A DNA stretch of 64,000 nt from NCBI GenBank assembly GCA_963698495.1, contig CAVORB010000011.1:186001-250000 (forward strand), in the 5' to 3' direction. Shown piece by piece: positions 1 through 8,660 of this stretch (positions within the stretch are counted from its first letter, which is position 1; each line of letters opens with the position of its first letter). This DNA comes from CAVORB01 sp963698495. Its GTDB lineage: Bacteria > Pseudomonadota > Gammaproteobacteria > Chromatiales > Chromatiaceae. Under the pieces are notes generated by a model. The model was not told where the DNA came from and made no database searches. It saw nothing but the letters and a program-made list of their open reading frames with translations. The position numbers and the translations under genes were made by a program.

Positions 1-276
1 CTTGGGCAGGCAGGCGTTGTAGGCCGCACGCAGCTCGTCGCTGTTCATGACCGAGTTCAGGTGACCCACGGGAGACCAGGCGCGGCTCAGGGCGTCGTCG
101 GACTCTTCCAGGGGCTCGACGAAGCTCTCCCAGGTGGGCAGCTCCGGGCGGCTGGTCAGCTCTTCGATGCGCGCGCGACACGCGGCGATCAGGCGGTCGA
201 TGGCCGGCTCCACGTGCTCGGGGCGGATGCGGGAGAAGGGCGGAAGCCCGTCCAGGTCGAGAAGCGGATTTTCCAT
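1..276 (-). CDS. prlC: Oligopeptidase A, N-terminal part (gene runs off the window)
   Basis: The minus strand is open from an ATG at 276 to the window edge, giving 92 codons beginning MENPLLDLDGLPPFSRIRPE. The start MENPLL...LPPFSRIRPEHVEPAI, followed by a helical segment with LPTWESFVEPLEESDDALSRAWSPVGHLNSVMNS, is the typical amino end of M3-family oligopeptidase A. That is a cytosolic zinc metallopeptidase that degrades short peptides and cleaved signal peptides. The catalytic HEXXH lies far downstream, outside the window, so activity cannot be judged. The next two genes, a CNP1-like protein and a gamma-carbonic anhydrase, often accompany prlC in gammaproteobacteria. The call rests on the N-terminal pattern only. 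Confidence 0.85.
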   Translation of the reverse strand, partial: MENPLLDLDGLPPFSRIRPEHVEPAIDRLIAACRARIEELTSRPELPTWESFVEPLEESDDALSRAWSPVGHLNSVMNSDELRAAYNACLPK

Positions 277-318
277 GGGGCGGTCAGACTCCGATGAGTC
301 GGGTGGCGGGGCAAGGCG

Positions 319-885
319 TCACTCCGGCATGAAGCCGGTGTTCTGGCGCGGATTGATGGGGCCCTGCAGGGCGCGGACCATGTCGTTCTTCGGGCGCGGC
401 GCGAACTTGAGCGGAACGCACAGGAAGTGGCCGTGCAGCTCTCGGTGCAGCTGGTCCCCGTAGCTCGGGACCGGCTGCCAGTCGGCGCCGTCGATCGGCT
501 GAAAGCGGTCCCCGGCGCCGTAAGCATAGATCTTGTACTCACCCTTCGGGGTGCAGCGCAGACCTTCGAAGGAGACGTTTCGCGCCCCGCTCTGGGATTC
601 CACCACCAGCGTATAGCGCACCACCTTGTCTTCGCCAATGGCGAGGTGGTTGGCGTCTATCAGGTAGCGGAAGGGCGCGGCGTCATTGTCCAGCTGGAAC
701 TCCACCAGGTCGCTGTCGTTGGGCCAGGGGGGCAGCGAGCTGCTCTTTTCGCTCCATAGCTCCGGATCTTCGACGCGGCTCGAGGTCGGAGGCTCCGGCT
801 CGTCCACGAACGCACGTTCCTTCGCGGCCTGGACTGCAAAAGAGGCGGAAAGGGCGATCAATGCGCAGACAAAGGGCAATTTCAT
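319..885 (-). CDS. CNP1-like family secreted protein
   Basis: A 188-residue protein with a clear signal peptide (MKLPFVCALIALSASFAVQA, cleavage after about residue 20). It is followed by an acidic, proline-rich linker (FVDEPEPPTSSRVEDPELW) and a compact beta-rich domain. Conserved blocks include LPPWPNDSDLVEF, DKVVRYTLVVES, NVSFEGLRC and YKIYAYGAGD, with a late pair of Cys residues. This matches the CNP1-like family, named for a neisserial protein and of unknown function; export to the periplasm is inferred. The start has GGAG seven bases upstream. It lies 42 bp upstream of prlC on the same strand, so co-transcription is likely. Confidence 0.85.
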   Translation of the reverse strand: MKLPFVCALIALSASFAVQAAKERAFVDEPEPPTSSRVEDPELWSEKSSSLPPWPNDSDLVEFQLDNDAAPFRYLIDANHLAIGEDKVVRYTLVVESQSGARNVSFEGLRCTPKGEYKIYAYGAGDRFQPIDGADWQPVPSYGDQLHRELHGHFLCVPLKFAPRPKNDMVRALQGPINPRQNTGFMPE

Positions 886-1052
886 GAGCGGTCTCCAGCG
901 TCAGGTTTCCCGAGACTCGGTCCTGTGCGCAGAATATAAGGGCACGAGGGCGACCGGACCAGGGCAGTGGATGCCCGAACCCTCACGGCCGACGCGGGCG
1001 GTTAGCGGAACGGTGGCGCTCCCCCCTGGTATTCTTAGCTTGGAGAGGTCTC

Positions 1053-1592
1053 ATGCCGAACATCCGCGCGTACGAGGGCACACGGCCGTTGATCGCCGAT
1101 GACGCCTGGATCGACCAGACCGCCGTGGTGGTGGGCGACGTCACAATCGGTCCGCGCTCGTCCGTGTGGCCCATGTGCGTGGTGCGGGGCGACGTCCACC
1201 GCATCGAGATCGGGACCGAGACCAACATCCAGGACGGCGCCGTTCTCCATGTCTCCCACGACAGCCGGTTTCAACCCGGCGGCGCACCGGTCGTCGTCCA
1301 CGACCGGGTGACCGTGGGACACCAGGTGGTGCTGCACGGCTGTGAGATCCGGGATTGCTGTCTGGTGGGCATCGGCTCCCGGGTGCTGGACCGCGCCATC
1401 CTCGAGCCTTACACGATGCTGGGCGCGGGATCCCTGGTGACGCCCGGGCGCGTGCTGGAAGGGGGGCATCTCTGGGTGGGCGCTCCCGCCAGGCGGGTGC
1501 GCGCGCTGACCGACCAGGAGCGCGAGTATCTGGAGTACTCGGCCGGACACTACGTGCGGCTCGCCGAGCGGCATCGCGGCGCTGCCGGTTGA
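1053..1592 (+). CDS. Gamma-carbonic anhydrase family protein (YrdA-like)
   Basis: A 179-residue left-handed beta-helix protein built of hexapeptide repeats: VTIGPRSSVWPMCVVRGD, IEIGTETNIQDGAVLHV, VTVGHQVVLHGCEI and CLVGIGSRVLDRAILE. His residues in LHVSHDSRF and TVGHQVVLHG occupy the zinc-ligand positions of gamma-class carbonic anhydrases. A C-terminal helix (LTDQEREYLEYSAGHYVRLAERH) completes the trimer fold. Members may hydrate CO2 or may be inactive structural homologues, and sequence alone does not decide. The ATG has GGAGAGG six bases upstream. It is transcribed divergently from the CNP1-like gene. Confidence 0.92.
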   Translation: MPNIRAYEGTRPLIADDAWIDQTAVVVGDVTIGPRSSVWPMCVVRGDVHRIEIGTETNIQDGAVLHVSHDSRFQPGGAPVVVHDRVTVGHQVVLHGCEIRDCCLVGIGSRVLDRAILEPYTMLGAGSLVTPGRVLEGGHLWVGAPARRVRALTDQEREYLEYSAGHYVRLAERHRGAAG

Positions 1593-1641
1593 TAGCCGGC
1601 CCGGAATCCGCGCGCGGCTGCGGCTCGCCTCCGGCTCGCCC

Positions 1642-2520
1642 TCAGCCCTCGATCCGGTCCACGTCGACGGCGACCTCAAGCTCGTGCTCGCCGCCGCCGT
1701 AGAAGACACCGCGCAGCGGCGTGACGTCCTGGAAGTCCCGACCGACGGCCGCAGTGATGTGCTGCTCACGCGGGACCTGGTCGTTGGTGGGGTCGAAATC
1801 CACCCAACCCGAGCCGGGTACGAACAGCGAGAACCAGGCGTGCGAGGCGTCCGATCCCTGCAGCTTCGGTTGGCCGGGAGGGGGAAGGGTCTCGAGGTAG
1901 CCGCTCACGTAGCGGGCTGGCAGCCCGAGTCCGCGCAAGCAGGCGAGCGCGAGGTGGGCGAAGTCCTGGCACACCCCCTTGCGGTGCTTCAGGACCTCGG
2001 TCAGTGGGGTGGCTACGGTCGAGAACTGCGGGTCGTACTCGAACTCGCGGAAGATCCGTCCCATCAGGTCAGCGACCGCTTCCAGCACCGGCCGCCCCGG
2101 CGCGAAGGACACAAGTGCATAGTCGACCGATTCCCCCAGCAAGGGGACGTAAGGCGAGGCCAGGGTGAAAATCCGCGCGTCCAGCGTGGCGTGGCTGCGC
2201 CCCTGGTGGAGGTGCTCGAGTATCTGCTCCCACGGGGGCGCGGTGGAGAGGTCGGGCAGCGCGTTCGGCGTGACGTCGACCTCGCTGAGGGCGGCGACCT
2301 CCAGGGACGTGTGAGACTGCTGGATCGAGAAATAGCTCACCCGGTTGCCGAAGAAGTCGGTGTGCTCGCGGGAGACGGCGGGAAGGGGATCGACCCGGAC
2401 CTGGCTGGAGGCGACCGCCTGCCCAGGACGGGTCCGGAGTTTCAGGTGCGCGATGCTGTGGCACAGGGAGACCGGCTCCTCGTAGACGTAGCGGGTGAGA
2501 TGGCGGACGCGGAATCTCAA
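1642..2520 (-). CDS. Transglutaminase-like cysteine protease family protein (catalytic triad intact)
   Basis: A 292-residue protein: an N-terminal beta-rich domain (RFRVRHLTRYVYEEPVSLCHSIAHL, then DFFGNRVSYF) and a transglutaminase-fold core. The triad is visible as Cys184 (HRKGVCQDFAH), His227 (DASHAWFSLF) and Asp243 (WVDFDPTND). Proteins of this type (COG1305) act as peptidases or amide transferases and recur beside circularly permuted ATP-grasp and alpha-E genes. The start is TTG: the reading frame LRFRVRH begins inside the stop of the upstream ATP-grasp gene (GGTTGA, two shared bases), which indicates translational coupling. An open frame extends much further upstream but only as a shadow of the neighbour. 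Substrate unknown. Confidence 0.9.
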   Translation of the reverse strand: MRFRVRHLTRYVYEEPVSLCHSIAHLKLRTRPGQAVASSQVRVDPLPAVSREHTDFFGNRVSYFSIQQSHTSLEVAALSEVDVTPNALPDLSTAPPWEQILEHLHQGRSHATLDARIFTLASPYVPLLGESVDYALVSFAPGRPVLEAVADLMGRIFREFEYDPQFSTVATPLTEVLKHRKGVCQDFAHLALACLRGLGLPARYVSGYLETLPPPGQPKLQGSDASHAWFSLFVPGSGWVDFDPTNDQVPREQHITAAVGRDFQDVTPLRGVFYGGGEHELEVAVDVDRIEG

Positions 2521-5102
2521 CCCGCCTTCTCCTTGCCCCGGCTCAGCAGGTTGTGGGGCTGCTCCTCGTGTTGGAAATACAGGGCGGTGAGGGCGTCGGA
2601 GATGGCCGCGAGATCGTTTGCGGCGGCTTGCAGCATCGCCTCCAGCCCCCGGCGCCGCTTGCGCTTGTCGTCGGCGTAAACCAGGCGGTCGATCTCCGCC
2701 AGGCGGATGTCCGTCAGCGCCTTCAGGACCAGTTTCTGGGCCGGCGTGCGGCCGCTCCGGAGCTCGCTGTGCGGCATCTCCGAGACCAGCCGCTCGAGGG
2801 TCACCAGCTGGTAGGCCAGCGCCCGCGGGTTGGCCTCGTCGCTGTACACCAGGTCCAGCAGGGCGCCGACTCTGGTCCCTGCACGGTAGCGGCGGCGGTA
2901 GGTGAACAGGCTGTCGGTGACGCCGAGCGCCGCCTCGACCACCAGGGTCTCTTCCATCTCGGCCGTTACCGGGACCAACGTAGTGGCCAGTAGTGTCGCG
3001 AGGTTGGCCCCGCGCTCGATCCGGCGGCCCGCCTCCAGGAAGTGCCAGCCCTCGTTGTGGGTCATGTTCTCGTTCGTGAGGGCGGCGAAGGCCACCAGGG
3101 AAGTGACGAGGGGGTCCAGCTCGTCCAGGGCCTCGGCCAGCTCCGAGGGCGGCTGCTTGGTCAGTGCGCGCAGCCGCAGCTCGATGTCGTTGACCACGCG
3201 CCAGGTGTCCGCCGACAGCCGGTCGCGCACCGACCAGGCTGCCTGGCCCAGCGCCTGCAGGGTCTGGGGCAGGGCGCCGAGGCGTGCGGGGTCGGAGATG
3301 AGCGATAGCATCTCGGGCACGGGATCGCGCAGGCGCTCGTCCGCTCCCTCGCCGACGAAGCCCGGGAAGGTCAGGGTCTGGCGAGTCAGGGCCTCGAGCA
3401 GGGAGCGCATGCAGCAGGAGGCGTCTTCGCCGGAGGAGAAGCTCGCGCGCTCTGAGAGCTTGAAGATAGTGATGCGCAGCAGTCTGACCAGGCCCTCGGC
3501 GCGCTCGGCGTAACGCCCGATCCAGAACAGATTGTCCGCCACCCGGCTGGAGACCTCGCTCTCCTGGACCACGGCCGGGGCGAGGTAATCCGTGGCTACC
3601 AGCAGCGTCTCCTGGAGCTCCGGCTCGGAGGCCAGCACCCAGGTATCCTTGCCCAGGCCGCCTAACTGGTTGGAGACGATGGGCGTGTCGCGGGAGACGG
3701 CGAGCCGGCTTAGCCCCCCGGGCAGGACGGTATAGCCGTCCTCCTCGCTCACCAGGAAGGTCCTCAGCACCGTCGGGCGGGGCTCGATGCGGTTGCCGAT
3801 CAGGGCCGGAGAGGTGGACGGAGAGACGAGCTCTTGGGCGACGAAGCGCCGGGGCTCGGCGCGGATCCGGTGCGAAAGCTCGGCGAGCTGGTCCGGCTCC
3901 ATCTCCGCGCCGACCAGGAAACGCTCCCCGGCGCCGCCGCCGATGGGCTTGATGACAAGCGCGGGGAGCTCGTCCAGCACCCGGTCCAGATTCGTGGGGT
4001 CGCCGCACCACCAGGTCGCGGTGCCCGGGAGCAGCAGGTCCTCGCCCAGGAGCGCCTGGCACAGATCCGGGAGAAAAGCCGCCAGGCCCGGGTGTTCCAG
4101 CACGCCGCTGCCCAGGGCATTGGCCAAGGTGACGTTGCCGGCGCGCGCGGCCTGGACCAGCCCCGGCACGCCAAGCAGCGACTCCTCCCGGAGCTCCAGC
4201 GGGTCGCACCAGGCGTCGTCGACACGCCGCACGACCGCGTCGATGCGCTCCAGCCGGCCGAGGGTTCTCAACCAGAGCGCGCCGTCGCGCACCGAGAGGT
4301 CCGCACCCTGCACCAGGGCATAGCCGAGATAGTTCGCCAGGTAGGCGTGCTCGAAGTAGGCCTCGTTGCTGGGGCCCGGTGTGAGGACCGCAACCCTGGC
4401 GTGCTCGGCGCGGCGCGGCGCGAGCCTGGTCAGGGTGCGCCGCATGGAGCGGAAGAACCCCGCCAGGCGGTGGGCATGGGAGTCGCGGAACAGGCTCGGC
4501 AGAATTCGCGAGAGCACGACCCTGTTCTCCAGGGCGTAGCCCGCGCCCGAGGGGCTCTGGGTGCGGTCGCCGATGACCCGCCAGCCGCCGCCGGGGTCGC
4601 GCGTCAGGTCCGCGGCGTAGTGGATCAGCGGCCGGTCCCCGGCACTCTGGATGCCATGGCAGGGGAGCAGATAGCCTGGGTAGTCGTCGATGAATTCGCC
4701 AGGCAGCAGCCCCTTGCCGACCAGTTCGCGCGGGCCGTACAGATCGACCAGTATCAGATTCAACAGCTCGGCGCGTTGCATCAGGCCGCGCTCGAGCTCG
4801 GCCCAGTCGTCGCTGCGGATGAGCATCGGAATCAGGTCGAGGTCCCAGGGCCGGGACATCCCCTGAGGATCGCCATAGAGATTGTAGGTAACGCCGTTGT
4901 CGCGGATCAGGCGGGTGGCCTCGCGCCGTCGTTCGCCGGTGCCCGCCGGGCCGAGCGCGTGCAGGGAATCGAGCAGATGGACCCAGTGCGGGCGCACCTC
5001 GCCCTCGGGGGTGCGCATCTCGTCGTAGGTGCCCGCCGCCGGAAGGTAGTGGTCGACCAGGGTGGTCGGCTGGATGACCGCCACGGTGTTGTCCGCAGGC
5101 AT
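2517..5102 (-). CDS. Circularly permuted ATP-grasp type 2 / alpha-E domain fusion protein
   Basis: About 861 residues. Residues ~1-480 form a circularly permuted ATP-grasp ligase (DUF404/DUF407 type), with LILVDLYGPRELV, VAVLTPGPSNEAYFEH, VVRRVDDAWCDPLEL, TLANALGSGVLEHPGL, LVIKPIGGGAGERFLVG and LPGGLSRLAVS...GGLGKDTWVL. Residues ~520-860 are the all-helical alpha-E domain (DUF403), beginning VADNLFWIGRYAERAEGLVRLLRI. ATP-grasp enzymes join a carboxylate to an amine through an acyl phosphate, so amide or peptide ligation is expected; the substrate is not known. I chose the ATG at 5102 because GAGGA sits eight bases before it; an ATG 33 bases earlier has no ribosome site. In the second module at 8.7-12 kb the two halves are separate genes. 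Confidence 0.92.
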   Translation of the reverse strand: MPADNTVAVIQPTTLVDHYLPAAGTYDEMRTPEGEVRPHWVHLLDSLHALGPAGTGERRREATRLIRDNGVTYNLYGDPQGMSRPWDLDLIPMLIRSDDWAELERGLMQRAELLNLILVDLYGPRELVGKGLLPGEFIDDYPGYLLPCHGIQSAGDRPLIHYAADLTRDPGGGWRVIGDRTQSPSGAGYALENRVVLSRILPSLFRDSHAHRLAGFFRSMRRTLTRLAPRRAEHARVAVLTPGPSNEAYFEHAYLANYLGYALVQGADLSVRDGALWLRTLGRLERIDAVVRRVDDAWCDPLELREESLLGVPGLVQAARAGNVTLANALGSGVLEHPGLAAFLPDLCQALLGEDLLLPGTATWWCGDPTNLDRVLDELPALVIKPIGGGAGERFLVGAEMEPDQLAELSHRIRAEPRRFVAQELVSPSTSPALIGNRIEPRPTVLRTFLVSEEDGYTVLPGGLSRLAVSRDTPIVSNQLGGLGKDTWVLASEPELQETLLVATDYLAPAVVQESEVSSRVADNLFWIGRYAERAEGLVRLLRITIFKLSERASFSSGEDASCCMRSLLEALTRQTLTFPGFVGEGADERLRDPVPEMLSLISDPARLGALPQTLQALGQAAWSVRDRLSADTWRVVNDIELRLRALTKQPPSELAEALDELDPLVTSLVAFAALTNENMTHNEGWHFLEAGRRIERGANLATLLATTLVPVTAEMEETLVVEAALGVTDSLFTYRRRYRAGTRVGALLDLVYSDEANPRALAYQLVTLERLVSEMPHSELRSGRTPAQKLVLKALTDIRLAEIDRLVYADDKRKRRRGLEAMLQAAANDLAAISDALTALYFQHEEQPHNLLSRGKEKAG

Positions 5103-5282
5103 TGCAAGTCCTCGTGTCCGATTTGCACTCGGCATTTAACACGCCGGCGTCAGGGCTAGCAAGGTGAGGGGCGGGGGCTCGACGCCGATTCGCGATCCGG
5201 AGAACGGACCCCATTTACTCAACGGTGGGTACGTGCGCGTGACCGGACCGGCACGAGATGTCCAATTTCGGAGGCTAATACC

Positions 5283-5615
5283 ATGGGCACGATCGAGAGC
5301 TTCGAGGCGATGCTTTCGCGAGGGCAGGATTCCGCCCTCTTGCGCTACAGCCTGGGCAATGAGTATCTGAAGTCCGAGCAAAACGACAAGGCGGTGGATC
5401 ATCTGTCGCGCGCCGTGCATCTGGATCCCGGCTATTCCGCCGCATGGAAGCTGTATGGGAAGGCGCTGATGCTCTGCGAGCGGCATCGGGATGCCCTGGA
5501 CGCCTTCGAGCGCGGTATCGAAACCGCGGAGGCGAAGGGCGATGTGCAGGCTGCCAAGGAGATGCGCGTGTTCCGCAAGCGTGCGGAGAAGGCGCTCAAC
5601 GGGACAGTGGGATAG
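5283..5615 (+). CDS. Small tetratricopeptide repeat protein
   Basis: A 110-residue, all-helical protein with two recognisable TPR units: SALLRYSLGNEYLKSEQNDKAVDHLSRAVHLDPG, then YSAAWKLYGKALMLCERHRDALDAFERGIETAEA. A basic tail follows (KEMRVFRKRAEKALNG). No signal peptide, so it is probably a cytosolic protein-binding adaptor. The ATG has GGAGG eight bases upstream. It is transcribed divergently from the ATP-grasp fusion gene and faces the receiver-domain gene tail to tail. Partner unknown. Confidence 0.85.
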   Translation: MGTIESFEAMLSRGQDSALLRYSLGNEYLKSEQNDKAVDHLSRAVHLDPGYSAAWKLYGKALMLCERHRDALDAFERGIETAEAKGDVQAAKEMRVFRKRAEKALNGTVG

Positions 5616-5639
5616 GAACGCCGATCAATTCGGCGCTTG

Positions 5640-5715
5640 CGGCGACACAGGGATGTCATGCGCGCTGATTCTGGCCGGGATGGCCGATTATCAGCTTCTT
5701 CCCTGGAGAATACCT
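5640..5715 (+). repeat. Copy A of a dispersed intergenic structured repeat (weakest copy)
   Basis: The core at 5667-5692 reads GATTCTGGCCGGGATGGCC then GATTATC, matching copies near 51.3 kb and 55.3 kb (GATTTT, GCCAGGA, GGCCAATAA). GGCC...GGCC can form a short hairpin. It lies at the 3' ends of two converging genes, overlapping the stop of the receiver gene by a few bases. Limits outside the core are uncertain. Confidence 0.5.
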
Positions 5716-6092
5716 CTGAGAATCACGTCCAGGCGCCATGCGCTCACCGGCTTGGTGAGCCGGGCGATCACGGCGGGCGAGCGTGGGCCGCAACGGTCGG
5801 CGCCGTGCCTGCCGCTGACGAGCACGACACGCAGCCCCGGGGTCGCCCTGGCCAATTCGGCGGCGAGACGGCGGCCGTCCCCGTCCGGCAGGTCGATGTC
5901 GAGCACGGCGAGGCGGAAGCCGATGGCAGCGGCGGCGCTGCGGGCCCCGCGGCAGCTGCCGGTCGCGCACACTCGGTAGCCCAGGTCCGAAAGCTCCCAC
6001 GCCAGCATCTGGCGCAACGCCTGGTCGTCTTCAACGATCAGCAAGGCAGCCCCGCTTTCGGGGTCTGGCGGGGTGACGACGAAATCCGTCAC
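5691..6092 (-). CDS. Single-domain response regulator (receiver only)
   Basis: 133 residues forming one receiver domain and no output domain. The acidic pocket is LLIVEDD (Glu21, Asp22, Asp23), the phospho-acceptor is Asp65 in RLAVLDIDLPDGDG, the switch Ser is in VVLVSGRHG, and the conserved Lys is in IARLTKPVSAW. Such proteins relay phosphate or bind a target directly. It lies 36 bp downstream of the ECF sigma gene on the same strand, so the two are probably co-transcribed. No histidine kinase is nearby, so its phosphodonor is unknown. Confidence 0.88.
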   Translation of the reverse strand: MTDFVVTPPDPESGAALLIVEDDQALRQMLAWELSDLGYRVCATGSCRGARSAAAAIGFRLAVLDIDLPDGDGRRLAAELARATPGLRVVLVSGRHGADRCGPRSPAVIARLTKPVSAWRLDVILRGILQGRS

Positions 6093-6128
6093 TGATGCGC
6101 CTCCGGGAGGGCAATAGACGGGCTTTGA

Positions 6129-6638
6129 TCAGCCCTGCTCCCCGAGGGTGGCGCGCAGCTTCTGGCGGGCGCGGAACAGGCGGGTGCCCACGCCGGCGGA
6201 GGTCAGCCCCAGACGGTCCGCGATCTCCTGCTGGGAATAGCCGTGAATGACCTGCAGGATCAGCGGGTCCCGGTACTCGCCTGGCAACGCCTGAACAGCG
6301 CGGCGCAATACGAATGCCTCGGCGGACGTGTCGTAGGTCTTGCGCTTCGCGCCAAGATCCTCGGTCGGAATATCGGCCTCCTGCGGCTGGTAGCGCTCGA
6401 ACCGGCGCGCGTTCTCGCGTCGGACGATGGTGTACAGCCAGCCCTTGGCGGCATCGAGGTTCTTCAGGCGGTCGAAGGACCGCCAGGCACGGGTCAGGCT
6501 CTCCTGCACCAGGTCCTCCGCCGTGTGGCGGTTACCTGAGAGGCGATACGCATAGCGGTACAGGTCCGACCAGTGTTGTCGGGCAAGGGTGGTGAAATCC
6601 GGATTGGAAACGTTCTCGGCGACGGCGGTGGCGGTCAT
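6129..6638 (-). CDS. ECF-family RNA polymerase sigma factor
   Basis: 169 residues. Sigma region 2 is DLYRYAYRLSGNRHTAEDLVQESLTRAWRSF. Region 4 is LPGEYRDPLILQVIHGYSQQEIADRLGLTSAGVGTRLFRARQKLRATL, with a clear helix-turn-helix. There is no region 1 or 3, as expected of ECF (group IV) sigma factors, which direct RNA polymerase to stress or envelope regulons. AGGAG is seven bases before the ATG. Unlike most ECF genes, it has no recognisable anti-sigma factor next to it; the downstream neighbour is a receiver-only protein, so control by phosphorylation-dependent partner switching is possible but unproven. Confidence 0.93.
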   Translation of the reverse strand: MTATAVAENVSNPDFTTLARQHWSDLYRYAYRLSGNRHTAEDLVQESLTRAWRSFDRLKNLDAAKGWLYTIVRRENARRFERYQPQEADIPTEDLGAKRKTYDTSAEAFVLRRAVQALPGEYRDPLILQVIHGYSQQEIADRLGLTSAGVGTRLFRARQKLRATLGEQG

Positions 6639-6753
6639 GGTGCGACTCCTACTCCAGGCAACTCAAGATGCCCACTCCAGAGCAGGCGCCGTGCCAGATC
6701 GCAACCAACTGAAATAAAAAGATAAATAGAACTTTCTTGGTGTTCCCTTCCAT

Positions 6754-6771
6754 GTTTCGTTACAACGAAAC
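6754..6771. promoter_or_regulatory. Inverted repeat upstream of the ECF sigma gene
   Basis: Perfect 8-bp arms GTTTCGTT and AACGAAAC separated by AC, followed on the + strand by a related CGTTACGAA. It sits about 115 bp before the sigma-factor start, in the 234-bp gap between that gene and the downstream end of the sigma-54 activator gene. Candidate operator; no protein assigned. Confidence 0.4.
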
Positions 6772-6872
6772 GTTACGAATCACCGGAATGTCGTCGTGCG
6801 CGGGATCGCATCGGGACAGCGCAGCGCGTTTGCCGCGTCGCCCGGATCATAGTTTCCTCGGGGCGGTCGGTG

Positions 6873-8237
<1,365 letters not shown>

Positions 8238-8333
8238 AACACCCAGGCGTACCAGTTCCGGGAAATGCTGCCCTGTAGGTTAACCCAACTCTCGTATGTC
8301 GGACGTGAGTGTTCCGGTTCCATTGAGACGGGG

Positions 8334-8361
8334 TTGAAATATTAGAGATCTCTAATATAAT
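8334..8361 (+). promoter_or_regulatory. Sigma-70 promoter with an embedded 20-bp perfect palindrome
   Basis: The -35 TTGAAA (8334-8339) and -10 TATAAT (8356-8361) are 16 bp apart and point at the 51-residue peptide gene. Bases 8339-8358 are a perfect palindrome, ATATTAG-AGATCT-CTAATAT, filling the spacer and entering the -10. A repressor bound there would block polymerase. The dyad shares its spacing and half-sites with one in the RND operon promoter (21053-21072). Confidence 0.7.
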
Positions 8362-8402
8362 GGTCGCCAACCCGAGTCCTGACAGCAAAAAGGAGCAATT
8401 AT

Positions 8403-8558
8403 ATGTTAGGTTCACTTGCATCAATCGCGCTGATCGTAGGCGGGATCTCCACGACCATGGTCCTCAACGAGGAAGATCGTCTTGCGGCGGAAGAGACGCG
8501 CGAGCCGGTGGTGGAGGTGCTGGCGGTCGAGAACCCCAAGATCCTGGATCGGGAGTAA
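8403..8558 (+). CDS. 51-residue single-pass membrane peptide, unknown function
   Basis: The protein starts MLGSLASIALIVGGISTTMV, a plausible membrane helix of about 20 residues. A charged tail follows, EEDRLAAEETREPVVEVLAVEN, ending PKILDRE. AGGAG lies nine bases before the ATG. The gene has its own promoter with an operator-like palindrome and a strong Rho-independent terminator 35 bp after the stop, so it forms a complete one-gene transcription unit. That structure is the main reason to believe it is real. I do not recognise a family. It lies between a sigma-54 activator and the transglutaminase/alpha-E/ATP-grasp genes, both transcribed on the other strand. Confidence 0.75.
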   Translation: MLGSLASIALIVGGISTTMVLNEEDRLAAEETREPVVEVLAVENPKILDRE

Positions 8559-8592
8559 TCGGCCACATCGACTCGGTTGTTGCCCGGTGGTG

Positions 8593-8630
8593 AAGGCCCC
8601 GGCGCCCTTCGGGCGTCGGGGCCTTTTGTT
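8593..8630 (+). terminator. Rho-independent terminator of the small peptide gene
   Basis: A 15-bp stem, AAGGCCCCGGCGCCC paired with GGGCGTCGGGGCCTT (one G-U pair), with a TTC loop, followed by TTGTTT. It may also stop transcripts of the convergent transglutaminase gene. Confidence 0.85.
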
Positions 8631-8660
8631 TGGGGACCGGCGACGCGTGATCGAGGGACT

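Noticed and set aside
2521..5214. Long frame continuing upstream of the first transglutaminase (~900 extra codons)
   Set aside because: The extra part is low-complexity Arg/Ala/Gly/Pro-rich shadow translation of the ATP-grasp fusion gene; the conserved transglutaminase N-terminus begins exactly at the TTG.
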